In this document: positions 1 through 9,157 of the stretch, piece after piece
How positions within the stretch are numbered: the first letter of the stretch is position 1
How the letters are laid out: each line of letters begins with the position of its first letter
Source of the DNA: Pleurotus djamor
Lineage: Eukaryota; Basidiomycota; Agaricomycetes; Agaricales; Pleurotaceae
Reading direction: 5' to 3'
Assembly: GCA_029747585.1 (NCBI GenBank)
Contig: JAPEVF010000515.1
Span: 1 to 32,529 of the forward strand
DNA: 32,529 nt
Position numbers and translations under genes: made by a program
The notes under the pieces: generated by a model
Told to the model about the DNA's origin: nothing
The model's database searches: none
What the model saw: the letters and a program-made list of their open reading frames with translations, nothing else

Positions 1-645
1 TCAAGTCAAGGAAAGGAAAGCTATTCATACAAGGTACGTTTTCACTAAGTATCTTGTCTACTGACCTATTCTCGGTTGTCAACTACATTAAAGACTACAT
101 TTCCTCAAAGTCAAGTCAAGAGGAACACTCACACCACCACCACCACCACCTTGATTGCAAAACACGATATATATTCTCTACAAGAGAAGGGAGTAGTTTG
201 TTGAGCCACTTATCAACGAACAACCAGGCATATATCGATCTACGGAAAGATCCATTGACCCTGGGCTTTCTGGTTAAACACCGGATTGCGTGATACCGTA
301 TGTTTCGACTAGATGGGAGTACTGATGAAGCGCCGCGTGTGTCAAGGGAGACGGAAGACGAGATGAATGATGTTGATTCGATAATTCAACGACCAGAAAC
401 TCCAGCAACCTCCGTGAGGAAATGAATCACTTCACCCTTGCTCGTGGCCGCAGTGTTGATGAGTTTTGACATGTTCGTATGGTAGGCCGTTGAATTTTAC
501 CTAGGTTTTATTTTCGCTCGCATCGTAATCATAGACGGTTGGTATGACGTAGGTCTATCTGAGGTGTTGATGAGGTCAAAGATGCGCAGCGCTACGTCCA
601 GTGAGGGTGAAGAACTCACAGAGGACAGATTCAACAGCGGGGAAC
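1..645. other. Left-end stretch without a recognisable gene
   Basis: I see no convincing coding exon here. The only open frame near position 54 has no ATG start and is low in complexity. A short (ACC)6 microsatellite lies at 133-150. The right part is the 3' flank of the F-box fragment that ends at 646. Confidence 0.5.
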
Positions 646-930
646 TCATGAAAGAGCAGCTCTGACCGTACACTGCAGCTTGCCCTGGGTCGAATGCAGG
701 GGCATCCGACGGGTTATTCCTTCTTTCACTCCGAGCACCTTCTTCTGATAACAGTGAAGTGATATCCGTATGTTCGCATTTCCCGCAGCTTTATCCAGTA
801 ATCCCCAGTTCATGAAATTGTACTGAGGGGAACTAAGGCTGTGGAGCTTCACGTCAAAAAGAATGTTCTGTAGCGAGGGCGACGAAAGCTCGCAAGTGGG
901 ACTTCGCTGTGAGCTTGAAATGTGTAGTGT
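646..930 (-). pseudogene. C-terminal fragment of an F-box/LRR-like protein gene
   Basis: Reading leftwards, the frame gives SSPSLQNILFDVKLHSLSS followed by FMNWGLLDKAAGNANI and ends at TGA 648-646. This matches the last exon of the F-box genes further right (FMDWGLLDKAAG in the 28680-29898 gene, FMDWGVLDEAAGNAHI in the 25888-27060 copy). Upstream, a weak match to the conserved S-A-N-T-N-L block (NTRHQTLHI) is followed by an in-frame stop. About 20 codons present in the paralogs are missing between the two blocks. No F-box start is found in the next kilobase. I therefore read it as a 3' relic. It shows that the F-box family once flanked both sides of the HET/membrane-gene region. Confidence 0.65.
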
Positions 931-999
931 TTGATGTCTTGTATTCTAGAGGTAAGTACAAGGAGTCTTACGTTTACCGTATCCCCGTATCAAGTATCC

Positions 1000-2460
1000 T
1001 TACCAAATCCATAGGTTTTCTCTATAATCAATGTCGAATGAAATCCGCCCCGGGTCACCCATATTCTCGCTGAGCCTATCCCTGAGCATCTCCTGCACCC
1101 GCTCAACTCGTGCGAGGATATCGTTCTCCTCCTCATCCTCATCACTGTCGTTACCATTTTTCCTCAAGAAGATTTCTACGGGTGGGTATAGCATCAGCAT
1201 CGTCGCCGCATCCATGGGCATCCTGATCTTGAATGCGAAAGCAAGGGAGCATTTGGATTTCTGTGGGCAGGCGTGTGGATGGGTGTCACGGGTGGAAAGC
1301 TGATGAGGGATACATTGATCCAAGAGAGGTTTGAGCGCAGTGTTTATGAAATTTCAAGGGCTGTTGATAACGGGGATGCGAGGTAGACGAAGTCCTCGCG
1401 TGGTGGTGTTAGCGTGGACACCTATGATGACGTCGTAGGCGACAGTGAGGAGGATCATGAAGGTGGAGAGGGGGATGGTCATGGTGGTGAGTCGTCGTTC
1501 GTATTCGTGATCGCAGCTTCTATTGGGTAGCCCGTCGTTTTCCTTTTCCTTCTCATCTTCGTCGACCATCAACCTAACTAGATACGCGAGTGGCTGACTT
1601 GTACAGCTTCAAGTACCAATTGGTCTTGAGGAATATTCAGTGTTGCGGTGGCGAGGCGTAGAGATACCCTGGAAAACGGTGCATATGGGAGAGACGCGGT
1701 TCTAGGTCGCGCATTGATGAGTATTGGAATTGACCTAGACGGGGTCGGGTGAGTAAGGACATGTGGGGTGATACAAGGGGTTGAGTAGAAAGAACAGGAA
1801 AGGGACGGAGGGTAAAGCAACAAAGACCAAAGACTTACGATGGATTTCGCAAAACGGTCGCCCATCCCATCAGAATTGGATCCAAGACCGAAGCCAGCGA
1901 CAAGACAAGTCTTTTCCTTGTCAAAATCGGGTGGTGCTTCGTGCGCATGTGTGGTTTGAATATAGTAGCTCGATGTCGGATGGGATGTGGGAGCATCTAG
2001 ACGAGTGACGCTTAGGGCGAGAAGGAAGGGAGAGCGGGAAAAAGAGGTGCCTTATGAGAGAATATTTATGGCCTCGCTGTGGGTTTGCCGTCCGATTCCT
2101 CCAGAAGGGCAGGGCGCAGTAGCGAAAATACCAGTTCAGATCCTCCCGAACCATATCGATTCATCGTCCAAAAGGTCATATTCATCTCTTATAACTTCGC
2201 TAATATCCAACACCCCCAAATGCCAGCATCGATGTCTGGTAATTCCTGGGTAAAGTTGTTCATGGGACTGTCAACAGATCGACCGGCAGGGACGCGTAAG
2301 CACGAATAAAACGAGGACGGAAAGAGGATGGTGGTGGCTCAAAGCTTGAGTATGTTCGATTACACTGTTTTCGTCTTTTTGGCGGCCGTCGGAGGCGTTG
2401 ATGAGCGTGTTCTAGAGAGAGGCATGTAGAGTGGTTGAACTTGTCCCAATGACTTAGCAA
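1000..2460 (-). pseudogene. Relic A: exons of a secreted/membrane protein family
   Basis: Several minus-strand exon-like segments lie in order. One at about 2000-1825 (frame with CLVAGFGLGSNSDGMGDRF) ends in a good donor (gtaagtctttgg). One at about 1570-1360 carries a hydrophobic run (TFMILLTVAYDVIIGV) and an NTTTRGLRLPRI block. One at 1323-1000 is acidic and helix-like (NDSDEDEEENDILARVERV) and ends near a gtaagg donor. The GFGLGSNS exon and the TTTRGL block have counterparts at 17.4-16.9 kb, and TTTRGL also at 10.3 kb. A segment beginning DISEVIRDEYD (about 2205) is open at 17.7 kb but frameshifted here. Reading frames change between segments, so I call it a decayed copy. The products would be membrane-associated; no known family is assigned. 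Confidence 0.4.
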
Positions 2461-3004
2461 ACTAACCTGATTGACCGTGAGAAGTGATTTATTCCCGCGG
2501 TATCTTACTGTTTCAGCGAAGAGCTCGACCGACCATTTTCAATTTTGGATATGTCTTCTCTTCATACCAGTCGCACATGGAGGACCTCATCGTATTTTGA
2601 GTGCTAGACTCCTAAAATCCTGTCTATCACCGGGTACACCAGTGTGCTCCGGAATCCGTGCTACGACACGAACTACAAAACGCAACGTCTGCTCAGTCTA
2701 CTATTCTAAATCTCGACACTGGGCATACTACGTGTTATCCAACGCCTCGTCGACTTTAGGCTTTCTCTTACAATGAGGATGTTTCCGGCATTTCACTCGT
2801 GCCACTTTCAAGGTTCAACCCAAAGTACCCATTCAATAACACTGCCATGTCCGTGCTTAATCCCTCAAGATCTCAGCGCGATCTCGCCGCTACTTCAACG
2901 CATGTCTATCACCTGAGGTCCCTACTCAGCCAACGCACCGTTCACCCGGCGCAGAGAACCCAAACTACTCGTTATGCCATGGGCGACTGGGTGGTCGTGG
3001 GGTC

Positions 3005-3120
3005 GTTGTATTAAATAAATAGTTTCGCAGGAGTATGTAAGGACAAGAAGGAACACAAAATAAAACGAAACGCGTAAATACGTAGAGGGAGATGACCACC
3101 GACGATCTACGTGGGGATGG
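3005..3120. repeat. Conserved 3' flank of HET gene A (copy 1)
   Basis: This segment starts TCGTTGTATTAAATAAATAG and recurs almost base for base at 19404-19520, just beyond the end of HET gene B. It contains no ORF. It lies about 90 bp past the stop codon of HET A, so it is probably the shared 3' UTR and termination region on the minus strand. The 3' ends of the genes were thus duplicated along with their coding parts. Confidence 0.7.
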
Positions 3121-3210
3121 TCAAGAGGACAAGCCGAGGAATCAGACCCCAGGTCTAGAAGGATATACGTGCGATGTAATCAGACTCGATACATGTCATT
3201 GGACACAAGC

Positions 3211-4723
3211 TCAATACATGAGAGGCTGGAAAGGAATTTCTCTGCCCCGATTGCAAAGGTAGGGATCCGTTTCAAACGTCTTGGGGTTGATAACTCCACG
3301 CTGCGAGGATTAAGGTAACACAGAGTCAGAACTTTGCTGATCAGTTATACAAGTGACTCACGAGGGCAAAGCTCGAGAGCCTACATGAACAGGATTCGTG
3401 TCGGCAAAATGCCTTGAAATGACAATCCCTGCACCGTTCAAATGAACTGTGAGTGTCTCCATACCGGACGTGGGAAATGTATCCCTGTTGAGCACCATCA
3501 ATATCTTCTACACTGGAGAAGTGCCGGATATCGCCGGGACTTGTTGATAGAGGTAAAGACGTGAAGAGGATACAGGTCAAAAATGAGTCGTATTCTTTGG
3601 TATGCAACATTTTTGGTTGGCCTTGGAGACCTTGATGACGCTCACAGAACTGAGACTTTGACGGATTCTGAAGGAGGATGAAGTGAACGGGCAAGATCTA
3701 CAAACAATGATGAATATCTGTAGATGCATAATTGTTGTGTCATGCGTGTGGAATGAAAGACATACAAAGCGAGTAAGGGTATAAGTTTTGGGCTTACGAT
3801 CTCTGCGACAGGCATCACGGAGGCGATCCAGAGCCCTGTCTTTACCTTCGCCATAATGCGGAGGAAGGCATACATCAAGAAGCGAGACCAATGAGTAGGC
3901 AGCGTCCTCGGGGCGAGACGTACAACGGACCTTTCCCCACTTCAACACCCCTTCCAAATACAACGTAGAGGGTGTGTAAGTGGAATCAAGCAGTATGCCG
4001 TCAAGACCTGATGCAAAAAGGGTGGATGCGGTAAAGGATATGAGCCGTCAGTGATCTGCGTGGTACTGAACTGGGGAACCTAGGCTCACCAGCAGCCTCG
4101 GCAATACGCTGTCTCAGAAACTTCCTCTCCTCAGCACAGTCATTGGACTTCTTATATAGTATCCACCATTGTCGATCTCGAACAAGATCAAAGTCCAGCT
4201 GGGACAGCCGAGTCCAGTCTCGATAGTAGAAGGCCATTCGCTGAGGTGCCAGTAGTTCTTGTAAGGTCCATCCACGCGTGAACCACGAAGATGAAGCAAA
4301 GGACTCGTTGTCAAAAGCATCGGCAAGATACACAATGCAGACCTCGGCGTTCTTATACCACCAGTACATGGATCGGATAGAGTTCTCGAGTTCAATAGCA
4401 TCATCCCTGTTGATACATGCGCTATCCATCCAGACGTATTGACATTCGTACTTCGTCGAGGCCACTTCGCAGAACTTCTCGAATTTCTGACTGGACGTTA
4501 GACAGGAACTGTAGTTGAGAAGCTGATTGTACGTCAGCTCGTTCTCCCCATCCCAACGGTGCGAGAGGATGGCGTATTGTTTGTAGGCGACATCGGTGGT
4601 GAAACTGCGGGTCCTAGTATTGAAGAGACGAATCGGCAGCTGTGTAGAGTAGTACAAAATGGAGACAATCAGAAAAGAGATTGAGAAGGGGACCAGCGGA
4701 ATGCTCACGAATGGAAAAGTCAT
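3211..4723 (-). CDS. HET-domain protein A (heterokaryon incompatibility type)
   Basis: Five exons on the minus strand: 4723-4709, 4639-4090, 4007-3766, 3667-3362 and 3300-3211, giving 400 residues. All introns are GT-AG (69, 82, 98 and 61 nt), with phases 0, 1, 0 and 0. The HET domain is clear: YAILSHRWD at residues 27-35, YVWMDSACINRDD near 73-85 and WFTRGWTLQELLAP near 124-137. A second conserved block, TSRPEDAAYSLVSLLDV then YGEGKDRA (about 218-247), is the usual follow-on region of HET-E-like proteins. The last two exons encode a Cys-rich tail (CRDCHFKAFCRHESCSC) and then INPKTF. Splice sites were chosen because paralog B uses the same positions and phases. HET domains trigger incompatibility cell death in fungi; that role here is inferred. 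No NACHT or WD40 part is present. Confidence 0.85.
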
Positions 4724-4771
4724 GGTGGGTTATTGAATGAGCAGGAGCGCGATGAGCACATTTTCACTTCA

Positions 4772-4783
4772 GATATATAAGTA
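4772..4783 (-). promoter_or_regulatory. Possible TATA element of HET gene A
   Basis: On the minus strand an ACTTATATATCTG-like sequence lies about 55 bp upstream of the ATG at 4723. HET gene B has an AT-rich AATATA at a similar distance, near 21200. Position and composition fit a TATA box, but this is inference only. Confidence 0.25.
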
Positions 4784-4980
4784 TATGGCTTTTCACGATG
4801 CAGCCATGTCACCTCCAGTCCTGGGCAATGGGCATGAGTGATCGCTTGGCCTTGAGGTGGATGAAAGGTCGCCGCGTACTACGTGTTGGGCTATTGATTT
4901 AGATTGAGAACAATACAAAAAGAATGGGTGGAAGAGATGATGGCAGCCTAGCAAGAGTATGAAAAGAGCACGAGCTCGGG

Positions 4981-5232
4981 TTACAGCCGACTTAAGAAGC
5001 GAAATACAGACGAGACGAGTGTGCGAGACGTTTGTTCGAGCCCATGCGTAAGTAATCGACCAGCTGAATAAAAGGCGGTGAAAGGACAAGCCACCATGAC
5101 CAACAATGCAGTGACCGCGAGGTTGCATCCCATGAGGTCCAAGAGATTCCGAGCCAGCCGTATCGCCAAATCCATCGCTTGTTTGAAACCATTTGGAGGT
5201 GTTCCTTCAACTATCGATTGCCTGAATGACAC
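4981..5232 (-). CDS. Small hydrophobic ORF upstream of HET gene A
   Basis: An open frame on the minus strand follows a possible splice acceptor (gtgtcattcag, near 5224). It encodes about 80 residues: a basic amphipathic start (FKQAMDLAIRLARNLLDLMG), a hydrophobic segment (LAVTALLVMVACPFTAFYS) and a basic end, stopping at TAG 4981. Its first exon is uncertain. An ATG-initiated ORF at 5413-5207 (MKDGSHAEADMYVVD) lies just upstream and could supply it, but I could not find a clean donor. The homologous stretch upstream of HET gene B (about 21680-21450) has an in-frame stop and indels. The product is unknown. If real, it would be a short membrane-associated peptide. Confidence 0.3.
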   Translation of the reverse strand: MSFRQSIVEGTPPNGFKQAMDLAIRLARNLLDLMGCNLAVTALLVMVACPFTAFYSAGRLLTHGLEQTSRTLVSSVFRFLSRL

Positions 5233-5765
5233 GAGGCGGTTGCAGTGTTAGCGCTCCCGAGTATGGTGGAATGGGAACAAGGCAGGAAGAGTGTGCCGCA
5301 GGCATCCACGATCTCGCAGGGAGTTCATGGGGGCACATGCATATGAGGGTCACAGTCCTGCTACTGGTGTCCACGACATACATATCGGCTTCAGCATGAG
5401 ATCCATCTTTCATAGGAGCACAACGAGGGTGACTTGAAGATGGTGGAGGAGTTCGTTGTTGTGGTCGTGAGCGTGAGCGAGCTGAACCTCCTCAAATGCA
5501 TCAGAAGCGCTCCATCTCCTTGAAGTCTCGAGGTCAATGAGGCGGTAACAAATCAGACGATCCTGAGCACTGGAGAATGGCGAAGGGATGGCGAAGTGTC
5601 CATGTTCAGCCTCTACGTACGTACAACAATGACAAGTTCGGTTACGGATGTCGCATAGACGACCCGTTCGTGTTCTTCGGCCAGCTTCATCGGGATGCTC
5701 ATCCTCTCTCCTCTCTTCAGATCTTCATCGTCTTCTTTCCTTCCCCATCCAAGTCCTTCGCCAGT
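5233..5765. other. Intergenic DNA, no firm gene
   Basis: Apart from the ATG-initiated minus-strand ORF at 5413-5207 discussed with its neighbour, I see no supported exon. A faint minus-strand similarity (MSIPMKLAEEHERV near 5720) to the MTIPLSTF segment of relic A suggests very old membrane-family sequence. Confidence 0.3.
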
Positions 5766-5788
5766 CCCTCCTCCTCCTCCTCCTCCTC
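5766..5788. repeat. (CCT)7 trinucleotide microsatellite
   Basis: Seven consecutive CCT units at 5767-5787 lie in a pyrimidine-rich tract. They make poly-Ser or poly-Leu runs on the plus strand and poly-Gly on the minus strand in spurious frames. Confidence 0.9.
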
Positions 5789-5789
5789 G

Positions 5790-7275
5790 TCCCCCTGCCT
5801 GATCCACCACATCCATATCCGCGCGTAAGATAGGCAGACCCACGACGTAATGGGGAACAATGGAAATGACTGTGGTTCATCTCCTCAGCGCATTGAGAGG
5901 TCGGGTTGCTTGGGGGAACGTCAACATCGAGGTCGACGATGCTTGGAGGAAGCCAGGTGAGCGGTTTGTTATGGCGCGACGAGGAGATCTACCAGTCCCA
6001 GCGGCGACAGAACCGGGACCGATACCGGTAGCACCAGCAGCGGCGTCGTGGGACCTATCTCATCCATTTGAGCTACCACGACCGTTATTGCTCCGAGCAC
6101 CAGCGTCAAGGACCACGATCCCATTCATCCCCCTCCCTTCCTCCCACCCCTCCATACCCGTCGTCCTCTTCTGTCTTTACTTCCTCCAGACTTCATCGTC
6201 CAAAAACGCGGGACACGTCCCACAAACCAAGCATCCGCGCTCAAGTCCACGTTGATTGGGAACGGCAGCGGTGTCATAGAAACGGGCCTTCATTAGTTAC
6301 GGGTCCGGAATGAAATGAAGGCCCGTTTCTTACGCCTCCGGGCTTGCACGGGCGCTTGTCTTAAGTGCCATCACATCGCCACCTGTCAAATATCAATAGA
6401 TTAATTCATTTAATCAATTTCCTGTCATTTTATATCAATGATGTCATGACAATCCTCTTCGTTGACCGTGAGTATCTCTCTTTGAATGTGGGAAGAATTG
6501 ACTCTGACCGTGGGAGCGCATCCTTGTGAGTGTTTATCATACATGGGCTGCCCAGCTCCGTTTGTACCACATCATGGCAGTCTTCTCTGGACTGTCCTCG
6601 ATGATCGTCCGTCTGTCCATCTCGAACTGCTGCTAGGTTCCACCTCAGTTTGTGCCCGTATCTTCTTCCCATCTCCTATCTCACGTGACCCAGACGCGCG
6701 TCGCGTCATTCTTGTTTATTCCTTCATCCTTTCCGCTCGATACCTTCATCCATACTCAAACGCTCATCCCGCATATCACGGTCATCATCCCCTCTATTCC
6801 CATCACTAATCTACCCCATACAAAGGCATTTCAGCACCGATTGGCCAGAGGCAACCACTCGCATCCCCCATCATCACGCCAACAGATGAAAAATCTCGAA
6901 CGGCTGACGCAGTTCAGTACACCCATAGATGGCCTCGGCGTAGGGTCTGGTAAACCCGGCTGGACATGCGTGTGGGTGGTCTACAAACATGGGGGTATAT
7001 TTGCGTTAGGACAGCGTTACGGTGTGGACAAGTTATTCGAGGATTTGAGGTGTGGAGGAGGGAGATGACGCCGTAATGACCTGGATTTCGTTATCAGCGC
7101 TTGGGGAATGATGTTAGATGATGTCTAGGTGACGCTACGGTGAAGGTTTAACGACAATCCAACTGTTCCATCAAAATACGAGCGGGGAAATCAAGGATTC
7201 TACTCGGAGGAGGGAAACTGAAAAGGGCGATTCGTGAGTGAAATACTCGATCTTATAGTTCAGGAACACTCACAT
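5790..7275. other. Mostly non-coding stretch with one weak plus-strand ORF
   Basis: Long pyrimidine-rich tracts give open frames without protein-like composition. The most protein-like piece is a plus-strand ORF from the ATG at 6886 to 7068, preceded by an acceptor-like AACAG. It contains PGWTCVWVVYKHGGIFALGQ, has no homolog elsewhere in the window and is not recognised. An inverted repeat at about 6276-6331 (GAAACGGGCCTTCATT ... AATGAAGGCCCGTTTC) could form a hairpin. Confidence 0.3.
6276..6331. repeat. Inverted repeat around a GGGCCTTCATT core
   Basis: The left arm AGAAACGGGCCTTCATT is matched by the right arm AATGAAGGCCCGTTTCT, separated by about 20 bp. The arms pair over about 17 bases. 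It lies in DNA without a gene. It could be the end of a small non-autonomous element or a cruciform-forming sequence. Confidence 0.6.
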
Positions 7276-7280
7276 TGACG

Positions 7281-7508
7281 TTATATCCCATCATAGATCA
7301 TGCCGCATGCGCCGCATCCATAGTTTTCGAAGATTTCCAGTTCCAACTCGAGGGGAACAAACGAAGAGTCCGAGTTCTTGATTTCGGCGACTAGAGTCTT
7401 GTAAGGTTGGTAAGGGACGCAGGGACAGTGCAGGAACTTGGTCTCACGACAACTGTAGACCAATAGTTCAAGGTCGTTGCACAGTACATGATTTCGGCGG
7501 CATCTCAT
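7281..7508 (-). CDS. Small Cys-rich protein, unknown function
   Basis: A minus-strand ORF starts at ATG 7508-7506 and ends at TAA, encoding 75 residues. Cysteines come in pairs typical of metal-binding or disulphide-rich peptides: an early CRRNHVLC, a central CRETKFLHCPC and a terminal YGCGACGMIYDGI. The middle is acidic (LELELEIFE). An open frame continues upstream without an ATG, and splice-like signals occur further upstream (gtgagt at about 7734, ccacag at about 7657), so this may be the last exon of a larger gene. I do not recognise the family. No duplicate exists in the window, so there is no comparative support. Confidence 0.4.
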   Translation of the reverse strand: MRCRRNHVLCNDLELLVYSCRETKFLHCPCVPYQPYKTLVAEIKNSDSSFVPLELELEIFENYGCGACGMIYDGI

Positions 7509-7878
7509 GGTTTGTGTCGGCAAGTCCGAAGATTACATCTAGAAAAGCGCATACTGAGTGTTATGGCAGGCACGGAATCAAAGGGACATGACGTACCCTG
7601 GATTCACAACTTTCTGGAAGCGGTTTGATTGAGTTTCCGTGGAGAAACGAAGGAATCTGTGGTGGGAGGACGTAAGTTGAAGATATGGATTTCGTGAGTA
7701 GACTGTTGATTAGATGAGTTGGACCGACTCACCATATGTATACTCTCGTAGGCCAACTCCATTCGGAGGCAGTCAACCCTGCCAATCCGTTGTTTTGGTG
7801 ATTTCGACGCGACGGGGAAGGCTTTGCGTCAGACCTGGAGAATTGCTCCAGGCCCTTCGGTAGCTCGGTCAAGGATGT

Positions 7879-9131
7879 ATGGGTAATGTAAAAACATGGG
7901 GACTTACGAATTACCAGAGAGCGTATCAAATTGCGTCTGTCATGCCATTTTTGTCCCCAAGCTCACCCAAATCTCGAATTTTCCGATTTCCGGACTGGGA
8001 TCTTGACGGATTGGCTATGTTCTTGCTCTACCCTGAAGGTATGCCGTCTAAGACTCATTAAATATTGGTGAGAAGTGGCTGACATTGGTTTTAAAAGGAG
8101 ATACTTCTGATTTTCCCCATGATCGAGAGGAAATTCTTGAATACCTCCAGAACGACGAAACGTTGGCAAAATCGAGTCATACCCCCGAGGTCGTATGACG
8201 TACGCGCATGCTTGGCTGAGGTTATGAGAGGGTAGGATGGGGTTTCGAAATTTCGACCCAGATGGACGATCATGGTTGAAATTTCTGAAATTGAGGGGAA
8301 CGCTGGGCGAACGCCGGGAGTATGATCGTAGGATCTATACGAAGCATGGGTGAGATATTTCGAAGTGTTATTGGCTCCGTTACTCACGAAACTTTGCTTT
8401 TCTTGATTTTCCCCCTCCCTGCGTAGATGGTGGATTTGCTCATTTGAACGTTATCCATTCGGCTCACGGGTCGCGGGACCTTGAAGGTATGTCATATATC
8501 CATTTTGTTATGTGTCCGCGCGAGCCTGAACAAAGGCTTTAGTGGTTCCGTCATGCCTGACCAGTATTGACCCCCCGGAGCCGGCACCTTCAAGCATCAC
8601 TCGGACGCGTGAAATATCGATGGAAGCAGGTGTATTGTGGGTAAAGAAGACATGGGTGAGTGCTTATAAACGATATACAGGCCTACCTATGACTGTGTTG
8701 CTGACTTTCCGATCTCCTTCCCTCCCAGTACAACTTGCCCCATATCTCATCCGCATCGATACGCCGTCGTCCAGCGACCATATGTCCTTGATGCAACATG
8801 CCCAGGGTATGCTTGGCCGAGTTTGCAAAAGGGTTGGTCCAATATTGCGTTCGTGCTGAGTAGGCCGCTTCTCGGAGCAAATTTTGGATTCTTTCAATTT
8901 TCTTTTATCGATTACAGCGCCGGAACAAGTTTTTGAGGTTTGAGGATACTTGGTGAGTCAATCTTGGTCAATGTATAGAGTGGTGTTGACTGTGGATCGC
9001 GTTCCAGGAAGGTGCGGGACGTATCGGGTGCGTGGAAGCATCAGGAAGGGAGGTGGTCGTGTTGGGGTTTTGGCGGGAAAGGGAGGCTTGGAAGGGGTTT
9101 GAAAGGATGCGTGTACATACAGTAAGTAGCA
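7879..9131 (+). CDS. Candidate intron-rich gene, unknown product
   Basis: Plus-strand exon-like pieces joined by short GT-AG introns. A frame ending LAMFLLYPEG (exon end 8038) joins in phase across a 59-nt intron to GDTSDFPHDREEILEYLQND (from 8098). An exon at 8427-8486 (GGFAHLNVIHSAHGSRDLE) joins across a 56-nt intron to an exon from 8543 that can stay open to TGA 8859. A piece at 9008-9128 reads REVVVLGFWREREAWKGF and ends in a good gtaagt donor. The link between 8190 and 8427 and the link to 9008 are not resolved, and competing frames exist on the minus strand. The last piece faintly recalls an ABM-type dimeric alpha+beta barrel; I would not name it. Confidence 0.3.
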
Positions 9132-9157
9132 TCAAAGGCTTCAAGTGTGTAGATGAC

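Noticed and set aside
54..293. 79-codon ORF with a His6 stretch
   Set aside because: The histidines come from an (ACC)6 microsatellite, there is no ATG start and there is no homolog.
3577..3963. Alternative C-terminus of HET A using a GTAAGC donor after R-R-D
   Set aside because: It would end after eight more codons, and the donor is not present in HET B. The GTATGT/GTACGT donor slightly downstream is conserved and in phase with a long fourth exon in both genes.
4001..4089. Read-through end of the HET exon in gene A (SLTAHILYRIHPF)
   Set aside because: The stretch is intron 2. HET B and C have introns at the same phase, and splicing restores the conserved R-P-E-D block.
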